A stretch of 27,508 nucleotides of DNA from CAZYWA01 sp964650975 [NCBI: uncultured bacterium]. Lineage in GTDB: Bacteria; JADJOY01. Below the pieces are notes generated by a model. That model made no database searches. It worked only from the letters and a program-made list of their open reading frames with translations, and had not been told where the DNA came from. Where the stretch lies: positions 1 to 27,508 of the forward strand of contig CAZYWA010000026.1 of NCBI GenBank assembly GCA_964650975.1. The letters run 5' to 3'. Below are positions 14,654-22,782 of this stretch, piece after piece (the first letter of the stretch is position 1; each line of letters begins with the position of its first letter). The position numbers and the translations under genes were made by a program.

Positions 14654-16249
14654 TCAGGCGAAGCCGGGAACCGTGCGCGGCGCGGGACGCACCGGCACCG
14701 TGAGCTTCGCGGCGCGGTTGAGCGCTTCGTCGTGCTCGGAGAGGGCGAGGCCGCGCGGCAGCGGCACGCGCTCGATGTCGAAGACCGCGCGGCGCAGCGC
14801 CGCGTAGGCCGAGGCGTGGTCGGCCTTGCGGCGCCCTACCCCACCCGACATCGGGTGATCGCCGCGGGTCGCCGAGGCGCGCTCGAAGACGCCGGCGCCG
14901 ATCATGGTCTGGAGGTAGGTCCACTTCACGAATGGCTGCGCGTTGCGGGAGATCTTCGTCCACTTCTTCACTTGCCGCGGCAGCGAATAGAACGAGCGGT
15001 AGCCCTCGAACATGAGATCGTGCAGCTCGGCGGCGGGTAGCTCGGGGTGCCGCCACACGCAGTTGGTCATGTCGTAGCGATCGAGGTTCGTCTCGGTGAT
15101 GAGTCCCTCGGCGATGAACTGATCGCATTGCTCGGTGCCGGGAAGAGGCGTCAGCACGTAGAACGCGGCGTTGTCGGGGCCGAGCGCCTTGAGTTGCTCG
15201 AAGTGATCGAGCACCGCCTGGCGGGTGTGCTGCGGAAAGCCGACGATGTTCGAGAACTGGGTCGAGACGCCGTTTTCGCGGCAAAGCCGCACGATCTCCG
15301 CGTACTGCTCGGGATGGTTGTGACCCTTCTGCGCCGCGAGCAGCGTCTTCCGGTCGAACGACTCGGCGCCCACGAACACCTGGAAGCAGCCGGCGCGCCC
15401 GAGCATGGCGATCAGCTCGGGCTGGTGCGCCACCTGCGCGTCGCACTGCACGAAGAACGGCAGCTCGATCCGTTCGTCGATCATGCCTTGCAAGAGCTCG
15501 AAGGCGCCCGAGAACTTGTTGAAGTTGTCGCTGGTGAAGACCACGATCTTGGCGCCCGCCTGCTTGGCGGCGCGCAGCGTCGCCAGCGTGGTCTCGGTCT
15601 TCTGCGAGCGCACCTGGTGGCCGGCGATCTTCACGATCGAGCAGAAGACACAGCGATACGGGCAGCCGCGCGCCGGATAAACGCCGATCATGCGCGTGAC
15701 GTAGCGCCTGAGATCGCTGCGCGCCGGCGGAACGAGCGGCACGTCCTCGAGGGTGTCCTGCCAGCGCTGCTCGCCGCCGTAGATCGGCAAGAGCTCACCC
15801 TCGTGAAGCGCGTCGGACAGGATGCGCGGCCAGATCAGCTCGCCTTCGGAAAGCGCCAGGCTCACGCCGCGGCCGCGCAGCTCGCTGGTCTCGCACGTCA
15901 TGACGTGTGGCCCGCCGATCACGGCGAGCGCCTTTCCTTCGACCCGCGCGTAGGCCGCGAGATCGAGCGCCCGCTGGAACTGATGGGATTGCACACCCAC
16001 CAGTCCTAGCAGCACGCGCGTGCCGGGCTCGGCGTGCAAGAGCTTCAGGTAATCGGCGTTGGGCTGCACGTACTCGTCGATCGCGTGGACCTCGACGGGC
16101 ACGTCGCCGATGCGATCGGGCGTCAGGCTGCGCATGTGCCAGAGCGTCGCGTTCGGCATGAAGCCGAGCCGGAAGCGCTGCACCCAGCCGTCGGGCTCGT
16201 ACTTGCTCGGCTTGATGAGGACGACGCGGAGACGAGATGGATGAGTCAT
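14654..16249 (-). CDS. B12-binding-type radical SAM enzyme
   Basis: This 531-residue protein has an N-terminal Rossmann-like domain of the B12-binding type (about 8-150; LRVVLIKPSKYEP, VGVQSHQFQRALDLA, AVIGGPHVMTC). A radical SAM domain (about 187-400) carries the cluster motif CPYRCVFC (Cys196, Cys200, Cys203), TSDNFNKF, FVGAESFD and STQFSNIVGFP. Related enzymes methylate unreactive carbons or cyclise lipids such as hopanoids and carotenoids; the precise substrate cannot be read here. The N-terminal domain lacks the DxHxxG cobalamin-ligand motif, so cobalamin may bind base-off without protein His, or not at all. It lies in the same direction as the sulfotransferase/P450 pair, separated by 301 bases. 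Confidence 0.87.
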   Translation of the reverse strand: MTHPSRLRVVLIKPSKYEPDGWVQRFRLGFMPNATLWHMRSLTPDRIGDVPVEVHAIDEYVQPNADYLKLLHAEPGTRVLLGLVGVQSHQFQRALDLAAYARVEGKALAVIGGPHVMTCETSELRGRGVSLALSEGELIWPRILSDALHEGELLPIYGGEQRWQDTLEDVPLVPPARSDLRRYVTRMIGVYPARGCPYRCVFCSIVKIAGHQVRSQKTETTLATLRAAKQAGAKIVVFTSDNFNKFSGAFELLQGMIDERIELPFFVQCDAQVAHQPELIAMLGRAGCFQVFVGAESFDRKTLLAAQKGHNHPEQYAEIVRLCRENGVSTQFSNIVGFPQHTRQAVLDHFEQLKALGPDNAAFYVLTPLPGTEQCDQFIAEGLITETNLDRYDMTNCVWRHPELPAAELHDLMFEGYRSFYSLPRQVKKWTKISRNAQPFVKWTYLQTMIGAGVFERASATRGDHPMSGGVGRRKADHASAYAALRRAVFDIERVPLPRGLALSEHDEALNRAAKLTVPVRPAPRTVPGFA

Positions 16250-16550
16250 GGGATCACCCGTCGATCATCGCCGAGGCGCGGCGGGCGCACAACTCGGCGT
16301 GCGCTCGGGCGCTACCCGCCGGAGACTGCCGGGCTCCAAACAACCGGTACCCGTGCAGCGCGACGGTCCCCGGCGCGCGGCGAGCAAAGCGAGCCGACTC
16401 GGGGCTGGGGCCCCGCAAAGACCGCGCTCTTTGCGTGGCGGGGGGCTGGGCCACGACCACGAAACCACCGGCGCTCGTCGCCACCATGTCGAACGCTTCG
16501 TCGTCGCCGGTTCCGCCGAAGGTCTCGGCGGCTACCAGAAGGGGCAGCAA
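16250..16550. other. 301-base spacer with family B repeat
   Basis: No gene is supported between the P450 stop and the radical SAM start. The central part is family B copy 3. The remaining sequence shows no clear promoter. Confidence 0.6.
16362..16448 (-). repeat. Family B multi-hairpin repeat, copy 3
   Basis: Read on the minus strand, it carries CGCAAAG/CTTTGCG (16414-16420 with 16429-16435), the CCCCGAGTCGGCTCG block and GCTTTGCTCGCCGCGCGCC. It lacks the first G-run hairpin in perfect form. The CGAGTCGGCTCG and GCTTTGCTCGCC blocks are nearly identical to copies 1 and 2. Confidence 0.75.
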
Positions 16551-17900
16551 CTACGAACGCCGATGCACGCGCACCTTCACGCCGTGCCTCGGCCGGATCG
16601 TCACCGCGAGTTGCAGCTCGATGGGGTGATGCGGATCCAGCTCCACCTTCACTCGTCGCAAAACGCACGCGAGCACCAGCAGCACTTCCATCATCGCGAA
16701 GGTCTTGCCGATGCAGGTGTGCGGGCCGAGGCCGAACGGGTAGAACGCGTGGCGCGGCGGAGGCGACGCGGCGTCGCGGTCCCAGCGCTCGGGCCGGAAA
16801 CGCTCGGGCTCGGGAAAGAAGCGCGCGTCGTGATGGGTCAGGAACGACATCGCGAACATCTGCGTGCCGCGCGGCATCCAGTAGCCGCCCAGCTCGAACG
16901 GCTCGCGCACTTCCCGTGAGATCGCCGGAGCGGGTGGATAGAGACGCATCGACTCGTTCACCACCTGCCGCAGGTAGCCGAGCCTGCCGAGGCCGGCGCC
17001 GTCGGGCACCGCGCCACCGAAAACCTCGTTCAGCTCCGCGAGCACCTTTTTCTCCACCTCCGGATGCTGCGCCAACAGCACCAGCGTCCACACGATCGCG
17101 ATCGCCGTGGTCTCGTGACCGGCGAGCACCAGCGTGATGAGCTCGTCGCGGATCTGCTTGCGAGTCATGCCTTCGTCGCCGCGCCGCTCGGCTTCGAGCA
17201 TCCAGCCGAGGACTCCGGCGCGGCCGGCCGACGCGGCCAGGCCCTGATCGATCAAATCGTAGATCGCGCGATCCACTCGTCGCATCGCGCGATGCGCCGC
17301 GAGACTGCGCCACGTGGGCGGCACCGGCACCGCGCTGGTCACGGTCTTCTCGAACGAGCGCATCAGCACGTCCATGCTGTCGGCGACCTCGAGGGCGTGG
17401 TCGTCGAAGTTGGCGCCGAACAGCGTCTGCGCCACGACCTCCAGCGTGATCTGCGACATCTCTTTGCTGAGATCGAACGCGTCGCGACCCTTCCAGCGAT
17501 CGAGCATGCGTTCGGCATGACTCACGATCGTCGCCGCGTATCCCTGCAAGCGCTCCTGCTCGAACGCAGGCTGCAAGAGCTTGCGCTGGCGCCGCCAGGT
17601 GCCGTCGTTGTTGGTGAGCAGGCCGTTGCCGAGCGCCGATCGCAAGAGCCGCCGCTCCCACGGGATGCCGAGCCGGCCGCTGGTGTCGGTCAAGAACTCC
17701 TGGATCAGCTCCGGCTCGTTGACGATGACGACGTTGAAGACGAGCACGCGGAACGAAAAGATCCCCGGGTACTCGCGCGCGGTACGCGACAGGAACCCGA
17801 GCATGTCGCGCCGGAACTCGGGAAGGCTGCCGACGATCGGCGCGCCTTTCGGTCCAGGCGGTCGACGGTGCTTCGGTTGGACCCCCATCGAAAGAGTCAC
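16551..17900 (-). CDS. Cytochrome P450
   Basis: This 449-residue haem monooxygenase has all the family landmarks: a proline-rich hinge (RRPPGPKGAPIVGSLP), I-helix oxygen-binding AGHETT (260-265), ExxR (ESMR, 316-319), and PERFRPERW. The haem loop is FGLGPHTCIG with Cys396 as the axial ligand; His replaces the common Arg in that loop, which also occurs in other P450s. The overall pattern resembles fatty-acid/alkane-type or xenobiotic P450s (CYP4/CYP102-like), but the substrate is unknown. GTG 17900 overlaps the stop of the sulfotransferase (GTGA); ATG 17888, four codons in, is the alternative. No ferredoxin or reductase lies beside it. Confidence 0.93.
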   Translation of the reverse strand: MTLSMGVQPKHRRPPGPKGAPIVGSLPEFRRDMLGFLSRTAREYPGIFSFRVLVFNVVIVNEPELIQEFLTDTSGRLGIPWERRLLRSALGNGLLTNNDGTWRRQRKLLQPAFEQERLQGYAATIVSHAERMLDRWKGRDAFDLSKEMSQITLEVVAQTLFGANFDDHALEVADSMDVLMRSFEKTVTSAVPVPPTWRSLAAHRAMRRVDRAIYDLIDQGLAASAGRAGVLGWMLEAERRGDEGMTRKQIRDELITLVLAGHETTAIAIVWTLVLLAQHPEVEKKVLAELNEVFGGAVPDGAGLGRLGYLRQVVNESMRLYPPAPAISREVREPFELGGYWMPRGTQMFAMSFLTHHDARFFPEPERFRPERWDRDAASPPPRHAFYPFGLGPHTCIGKTFAMMEVLLVLACVLRRVKVELDPHHPIELQLAVTIRPRHGVKVRVHRRS

Positions 17901-18994
17901 GCAGCCGGCAGGGGCGGCAAGAATGCTTCGTACATGAACGCACAGTCCTTGCGGATGCGTGCTTCGTCGAGGCCGAACTTCGCCAGGTCGTAGCGGTGCT
18001 CGCTCTTGTAGGCGCGCTGCTTCACGGCGCGATCGACGATCTTCGCGCGCAGCTCCGCCGTGGGCTCGATGCCGGTGAAACCGAAGATCTCGTCCATCAC
18101 CGTCTCGAAGTCCTGCATCAGCCGGTCGTAACGGACGATCAGCACCCGGTCCTTGGGGATCCGGCCCTGGAAGTAGTCGTCGTGGAAGCGGCGCACCCCT
18201 TCGACGAGCAAGTGATAGAGCCGCTCGAAGTAACGCTTCTTGACCGCCTCGGGCTGCTCCCAGATCGCCAGACGTAGCGACGCGATTCCCGTCACCAGGC
18301 TCAGCGTCGACGGCACCACCGCGACCGGATCGCGCACCATGTAGAGGACGCGAGCGTCCGGAAATTCCTTCAGGAAAGCCGGTAGCCGCCCGGTGAGCGA
18401 GAAGAGCTTGGCGATCACCCGGCTCTGGCCGCGTCCGGTCAGGTTGCGGCGCCAGATCTTGCGCAGCCACGCGGCGTCGCGCGGAGTCGAGTCCTGGACG
18501 GCAGGATCGAAGAGGTCGAGGTATTCCTTCTCGGCCCAGCCGAGCGCGTAGCCGTAGACGAAGATGCCGTCGAAGAAACGGTAGGTGAGCGACGCGTCGT
18601 CGGTCTCGACCGAGGTGAGGCTCGTCTCGTGGACTTCCTTGGGCACGGCGCCCGCGGGGCTCAGCTTCTCGAGCCGGGGCAGAAGCGGCCGGATCAGCTT
18701 CTGCAGCGTCAGCGACGGATAGAGCATCTGCCAGGTCTCGAGACCCGCGCCCACTCCGTTCGACGTCAGGAACCGCTGCAGGAACGTGGTCCCGGTGCGC
18801 GGATTGCCGACGATCACGATCGGCCGATCGATGCGCGCGCGCCGGAAGCGCGGGAAGAACACGTGGTCGAGCGCGAGTCCCACCGTCACCACGGCGCGCA
18901 CCACGTTCACCAGGCACAGGACCAGGAACGTGGGAACCCACACGCCGAAGCGGCGCCCCATCGTCATCCACACCAATCCCATTCGACGCAGCAT
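17897..18994 (-). CDS. Membrane-anchored sulfotransferase family protein
   Basis: This 365-residue protein transfers sulfate from PAPS to a hydroxyl or amine of an unknown acceptor. The N-terminus has a hydrophobic anchor (about 19-43). The 5'-phosphosulfate loop is GNPRTGTTFLQ (63-73), and the 3'-phosphate site is ARVLYMVRDPVAVVPSTLSL (214-233). The C-terminus has a conserved KQRAYKSEHRYDLAKFGLD end typical of this bacterial group. ATG 18994 is the likely start (Met5 is an alternative); no strong Shine-Dalgarno is seen. It is the first gene of a GTGA-coupled pair with the P450, suggesting hydroxylation and sulfation of the same lipid or polyketide-like molecule (inference). Confidence 0.88.
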   Translation of the reverse strand: MLRRMGLVWMTMGRRFGVWVPTFLVLCLVNVVRAVVTVGLALDHVFFPRFRRARIDRPIVIVGNPRTGTTFLQRFLTSNGVGAGLETWQMLYPSLTLQKLIRPLLPRLEKLSPAGAVPKEVHETSLTSVETDDASLTYRFFDGIFVYGYALGWAEKEYLDLFDPAVQDSTPRDAAWLRKIWRRNLTGRGQSRVIAKLFSLTGRLPAFLKEFPDARVLYMVRDPVAVVPSTLSLVTGIASLRLAIWEQPEAVKKRYFERLYHLLVEGVRRFHDDYFQGRIPKDRVLIVRYDRLMQDFETVMDEIFGFTGIEPTAELRAKIVDRAVKQRAYKSEHRYDLAKFGLDEARIRKDCAFMYEAFLPPLPAA

Positions 18995-19085
18995 CGCGGG
19001 ACGAAGCTATCACCCGGCGAAACCAGCCGCCTACGCGCGGAGCCCGATCGATCGGCCGCCGGAGGGCTGCGGGTCGCGTCGGAGA

Positions 19086-19110
19086 GACGCGGTCCCTCGC
19101 GTCCGCGGTT
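19086..19110 (+). repeat. Family A hairpin followed by a T-run
   Basis: GACGCG-GTCCCT-CGCGTC (19086-19103) is followed by CGCGGTTTTT, which makes it look like an intrinsic terminator. A broken GGAGGGCTGCGGGTCGCGTC half-copy lies just upstream (19061-19080). It sits in the divergent 294-base gap between the sulfotransferase and CLC genes. Confidence 0.6.
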
Positions 19111-19288
19111 TTTCGTCGCGATGCGAACGCCGCGGCTGCGAGCGGACGCCGCCCGCCGGGAGTGGGGGCCGAGCCGAGCCGCAGCGCGCGCGGCGGTCGG
19201 TTGGTGGTGGGGCGGCCCGCAGGTAGGCCATGCTGCCAGGTCCGCGTTCGTGCCGCCGGTTCGCTCCCCTTCGGACACCGGCTCCTCG

Positions 19289-21292
19289 ATGAGCAACCGC
19301 AGGCTCCACCTCGATCACGTTCCGCTCTCGATGGTGCTCCTGCCGTGCGTGGTGGGAGTGATCACCGCGGGCGCCGCGATCGGTTTCGTGTACCTGATCG
19401 CCGGCGTGCAGAAGCTCGCGATCGGCTCGACCGACCTGCCGCTGCGGGTGCTGCCGCACGTACCGTGGTTCCGCGTGCTGCTGGCGCCTGCGCTGGGCGG
19501 CCTGGTGGTGGGACCGCTGATCCACTTCCTGGCACCGGAAGCGCAAGGGCACGGAGTGCCGGAGGTGATCGAGGCGGTCACCACCCGCGGCGGTCAGATC
19601 CGGCCGCGGGTGGCCGCGGTCAAGTCGCTGGCCTCGGCGCTCACCATCGGCAGCGGCGGCTCGGTGGGACGCGAGGGGCCGATCGTGCAGATCGGCGCCG
19701 CGGTCGGCTCGTCGGTGGCGCAGCTGCTCAAGCTGCCCAGCGCATCGATGCGCACACTCGCGGCCTGCGGCGCGGCGGCCGGCATCGCGGCGGCGTTCAA
19801 CGCACCGATCGCCGGTGCGTTCTTCGCGCTCGAGGTCATCACCGGAAATTTCGCGATGCCGTCCTTCGGCCCGGTGATCCTGTCGTCGGTCATGGCCACC
19901 GTGGTATCGCGCGCCTACTTCGGCGATCACCCGGCGTTCGTGGTGCAGCCCTACGCGCTGCAGAGCGCTTACGAGATCGCGCTCTACGCCGGGCTCGGGC
20001 TCGCGTGCGGGCTGGTGGCGGTGGCGTTCATCACGGCGATGAACGCGTTCGACGAGGCCATCGCGCGCGTTCCGATCCCGCGCCCGCTCAAGCCCGCGGC
20101 CGGCGGATTGATCCTGGGCGCCGCGGTGCTGCTGCTGCCCAACCTCTACGGGGTCGGCTACGCAACGATGGACGGCGCCCTGAGCGGCACCCTGCCGTGG
20201 AAGCTGCTCGCGGTACTGGTGCCGGCCAAGATCATCGCCACCAGCCTCACGCTCTCGTCGGGCGGCTCGGGTGGTGTGTTCCTGCCGTCGCTCTACCTCG
20301 GCGCGATCGCGGGCGGACTCTACGGCACGCTGATTCATCACCTGCTTCCTGGCATCACAGCCGGCTCGGGTGCGTACGCGCTGGTGGGCATGGGCGGTGT
20401 GCTCGCCGCGGCCACCCATTCGCCACTCACCGCGCTGATCCTGCTCTTCGAAGTGTCGAGCGACTACAAGATCATCCTGCCGGTGATGCTGGTCTCGGCG
20501 CTCGCGACGCTGGTGGCGCGCTCGCTTCGCGACGACTCGCTCTACTCCCACGCCCTCGCCAAGCGCGGCATCAAGCTGCACCGCCGAGAGGACGTGATCA
20601 TGCGCTCCCACACCGTGGGCGAGGTGATGCGCACGCCGGAATTCGTGCTCGATCAGGCGGCGCCGATCGGCGACGTCACCGCCGCGTTCCTGGCGCGAAA
20701 CCTGGTGCGCGGCTACGTGGTCGACGGCGACGGCGTGCTGGTCGGCGAGGTGTCGATCCTCGACATCCAGGACCCCGAGGTGCGAGCACTCGGCGACCTG
20801 GTCAACGCGCGCGATCTCGCCGCGCAAAACCACCGCGCGGTTCGCGCCCGCGACACCCTCGCCGATTGCCTCGACGAGTTCGTGTGGGACGAGCGCGACG
20901 AGCTGCCCGCCGTCGACGACGCCGGCAAGCTGGTGGGCATCATCTCGCGGCGCGATGTGCTCAGGGTCTACTCGAACGAGCTCCTGAGCGAGGATTTCCT
21001 GGGGTTCACCGACGGTGCGTCCGCTGGGCAACGCTTGCGCAGCCACGTCCACCTGGCGCCGGGCGCGGTCACCGACCGGGTGCTGGTGCCGTCGAAACTG
21101 GTGGGGCGATCGCTGCGCGAGGCGGACATTCGCGCGGTGCATCGGCTGATGGTGGTCGCGGTGCGTCGGGCGGGCGATCCGGTCGAGCGGCTCCCCGACC
21201 CGGAAGCACCGCTCGAGGCGGGCACCACGCTCATGGTCGTGGGGAGCGCGGAAGACGTCGCCGCCTTCCGCCGCCAAGCTCGCCGGTCATAG
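19289..21292 (+). CDS. CLC chloride channel/antiporter with CBS and TrkA-C domains
   Basis: This 667-residue membrane protein has the CLC pore signatures GSGGSVGREGP (121-131, gating Glu129), APIAGAFFALE, and SSGGSGGVFLPSLYLGA (the GxFxP element). The membrane part spans about 11-425. The cytoplasmic part has two CBS repeats (about 441-560; VGEVMRTPEF and ELPAVDDAGKLVGIISRRDVLRVY), which usually bind adenine nucleotides. A C-terminal TrkA-C/RCK-like domain follows (about 590-660; LVGRSLREADIRAVHRLMVVAVRR, EAGTTLMVVGSAEDVAAF), the usual ligand site of K+ transport regulators. The gating glutamate is kept; whether it is a channel or H+/Cl- exchanger cannot be told. ATG 19289 was chosen at the start of the first helix. 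Confidence 0.92.
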   Translation: MSNRRLHLDHVPLSMVLLPCVVGVITAGAAIGFVYLIAGVQKLAIGSTDLPLRVLPHVPWFRVLLAPALGGLVVGPLIHFLAPEAQGHGVPEVIEAVTTRGGQIRPRVAAVKSLASALTIGSGGSVGREGPIVQIGAAVGSSVAQLLKLPSASMRTLAACGAAAGIAAAFNAPIAGAFFALEVITGNFAMPSFGPVILSSVMATVVSRAYFGDHPAFVVQPYALQSAYEIALYAGLGLACGLVAVAFITAMNAFDEAIARVPIPRPLKPAAGGLILGAAVLLLPNLYGVGYATMDGALSGTLPWKLLAVLVPAKIIATSLTLSSGGSGGVFLPSLYLGAIAGGLYGTLIHHLLPGITAGSGAYALVGMGGVLAAATHSPLTALILLFEVSSDYKIILPVMLVSALATLVARSLRDDSLYSHALAKRGIKLHRREDVIMRSHTVGEVMRTPEFVLDQAAPIGDVTAAFLARNLVRGYVVDGDGVLVGEVSILDIQDPEVRALGDLVNARDLAAQNHRAVRARDTLADCLDEFVWDERDELPAVDDAGKLVGIISRRDVLRVYSNELLSEDFLGFTDGASAGQRLRSHVHLAPGAVTDRVLVPSKLVGRSLREADIRAVHRLMVVAVRRAGDPVERLPDPEAPLEAGTTLMVVGSAEDVAAFRRQARRS

Positions 21293-21294
21293 AA

Positions 21295-21407
21295 GGACCG
21301 CGTCCCACCGAACAACAGGAACGGCATACGGAGGGCTGCGGTCCCTCGCAGCCGACGCGCACGATCGCGTCCATTGGCCGGAAGGCGCTCTCCGACTGGA
21401 GCGCCAG
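21295..21407 (+). repeat. Long family A repeat, copy 3
   Basis: This copy fills the whole convergent gap between the CLC stop (21292) and the glycosyltransferase stop (21408). The core hairpin 21334-21353 is GGCTGCG-GTCCCT-CGCAGCC, overlapped by the alternative stem GAGGG/CCCTC. The flanking blocks GGACCGCGTCC, GATCGCGTCCATTGGCCGG and GGCGCTCTCCGACTGGAGCG match copies 1 and 2. The position suggests a two-way terminator. Confidence 0.8.
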
Positions 21408-22478
21408 TCACGGCGGCAGCGACACGATCTCGTCCACCGCGCGCTCCACTCCGTCGATTCGCTCCGGGAACTTCTCGGGCAGCGCCAGGATCTCCTCGAG
21501 CGCGGCGCGGATGCCGGCGGCGTCGAGCCGATCGGGGGCGATTGCGAGCGACGTCATCTCGCGCTCGAGCCACGCGACGAGCGGCGGCGTCTCGGGAAAG
21601 TCGGCGCGCGCCGCGTAGAGGAAGCGCGTGCGGTTTCCGGCGGCCTCGGCGATCGTGCCGTAGCCCGGCTTCGAGAACACCACGTCGCAACCGGCGACCA
21701 GGCTCGGGTAAGGAGCGTCCGGAACGTGCGAGGAATCCTCGCGCGACGTGAGCGGCGCGATGGGCGGCGCCGTGATCCAGCGCACACCCGGGATGCGCGG
21801 CAAGCGCCGATCGAGATCCGCGAGACCGAAGCCGCCGAACGACACCAGCACCAGCCGCTCGCCGGGGCGCGACACCCGCTGCCGCCAGCTGCGCGCATCG
21901 CCAAGCGCGATGCGCGACACGATGCCCACCTCGCGCACCTCGGGAAAACCCACGAGCTCGGGGCCGGGCGTCAGGCGCAGCGCCAGCGGTGTCCCGCGGT
22001 GCGCGTCGAGCGCCTGGTCGCGAAAGCGGGCGAATCGCGCGTCATCGCGGGCGTAGTGGCCGTAGACGAAGGCCCAGTCGAAGTTGGTGGACGCCAGGAA
22101 CTTAAGCCGTGCCTCGCGGGCCGCGAGCAACGCCGCGGGCGGCACGTCCGCCACCACGCGATCGGCACCGGTGGCGCGCATCCGCGCGGCGAGCCCCGCG
22201 ATGAGCGCCGGATCGGCCCACAGCTGGGCGAGCCGCTCGAGCGTGGCGTCCAGGTCGTGGGTGATCCCGTCGCTCTGGGAAACCCCCACATCCATCCGCA
22301 CCGGCTCGACCCGCCAGCGCTCCGCGGGACCGAGGAAACCCGCGAAGATCGGCTCGGGCACCATCGACCAGAACGTGACGCGGGCGCCCGGCTCGCGCTC
22401 GAGGAGCCGCTGGGCCACGGCCATCTGGCGGGCGCCGTGGCCGAAGCCGTGGTCGGTGATCGCGAAGAGAACGTGCAT
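21408..22478 (-). CDS. GT-B-fold glycosyltransferase (MurG-like)
   Basis: This 356-residue protein begins MHVLFAITDHGFGHGARQ, with the glycine-rich first loop of GT-B nucleotide-sugar transferases. It ends with the donor-binding segment FSKPGYGTIAEA (268-279), as in MurG/GT28-like enzymes and the N-terminal part of some sugar-kinase fusions. It probably moves a sugar from a nucleotide donor onto an unidentified acceptor. Start ATG 22478 places the first strand at residue 2; the frame is open 10 codons further (ATG 22508) but the residues there do not fit the fold. It is alone, diverging from the poly-Gly lipoprotein across 304 bases. Confidence 0.82.
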   Translation of the reverse strand: MHVLFAITDHGFGHGARQMAVAQRLLEREPGARVTFWSMVPEPIFAGFLGPAERWRVEPVRMDVGVSQSDGITHDLDATLERLAQLWADPALIAGLAARMRATGADRVVADVPPAALLAAREARLKFLASTNFDWAFVYGHYARDDARFARFRDQALDAHRGTPLALRLTPGPELVGFPEVREVGIVSRIALGDARSWRQRVSRPGERLVLVSFGGFGLADLDRRLPRIPGVRWITAPPIAPLTSREDSSHVPDAPYPSLVAGCDVVFSKPGYGTIAEAAGNRTRFLYAARADFPETPPLVAWLEREMTSLAIAPDRLDAAGIRAALEEILALPEKFPERIDGVERAVDEIVSLPP

Positions 22479-22782
22479 GGCCGCAATCGGCGCGTGTCGA
22501 TCGCGCACCGCGGCGCGAGCCTGTCACGACGCGGGACGGGCGTCACCGCCGGCCGCGCGGAAGCGTGGCCCTGCAGACGCCGAGTCCGCGTCGCCGAGCG
22601 GCCACGTTTCAGTCCGCGCCCCTTGTCGGAGCCGGCTCCGGTGAGCAAGCTTTCCTCTCGAGTGGTGGCTCTTCCGGTGAATTTCCACCGGTCGAACCCG
22701 TCCAAACGTCCACACTTCCCGGCGAGGTCTCGACGATCGAGCCCGAGACCGCTCCGTGCCCTCGCCAAGCAAGGAGTCCGCG
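22479..22782. other. 304-base divergent spacer with two hairpins
   Basis: It separates the glycosyltransferase from the poly-Gly lipoprotein and should hold both promoters, but none is obvious. Hairpins are CCGGTG-aatttc-CACCGG (22674-22691) and GGTCTCG/CGAGACC with an 11-base loop (22726-22750). The latter lies in the predicted leader of the lipoprotein. Confidence 0.55.

Noticed and set aside
18629-19288. N-terminal extension of the CLC protein
   Set aside because: It would overlap the sulfotransferase gene on the other strand, and the residues are low complexity; ATG 19289 precedes the first membrane helix.
19031-21277. A 748-codon frame antisense to the CLC gene
   Set aside because: His/Arg/Asp-rich composition typical of a mirror frame; no domain.
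1131-21407. CRISPR array as explanation of the repeats
   Set aside because: Copies are kilobases apart, in both orientations and without regular spacers.
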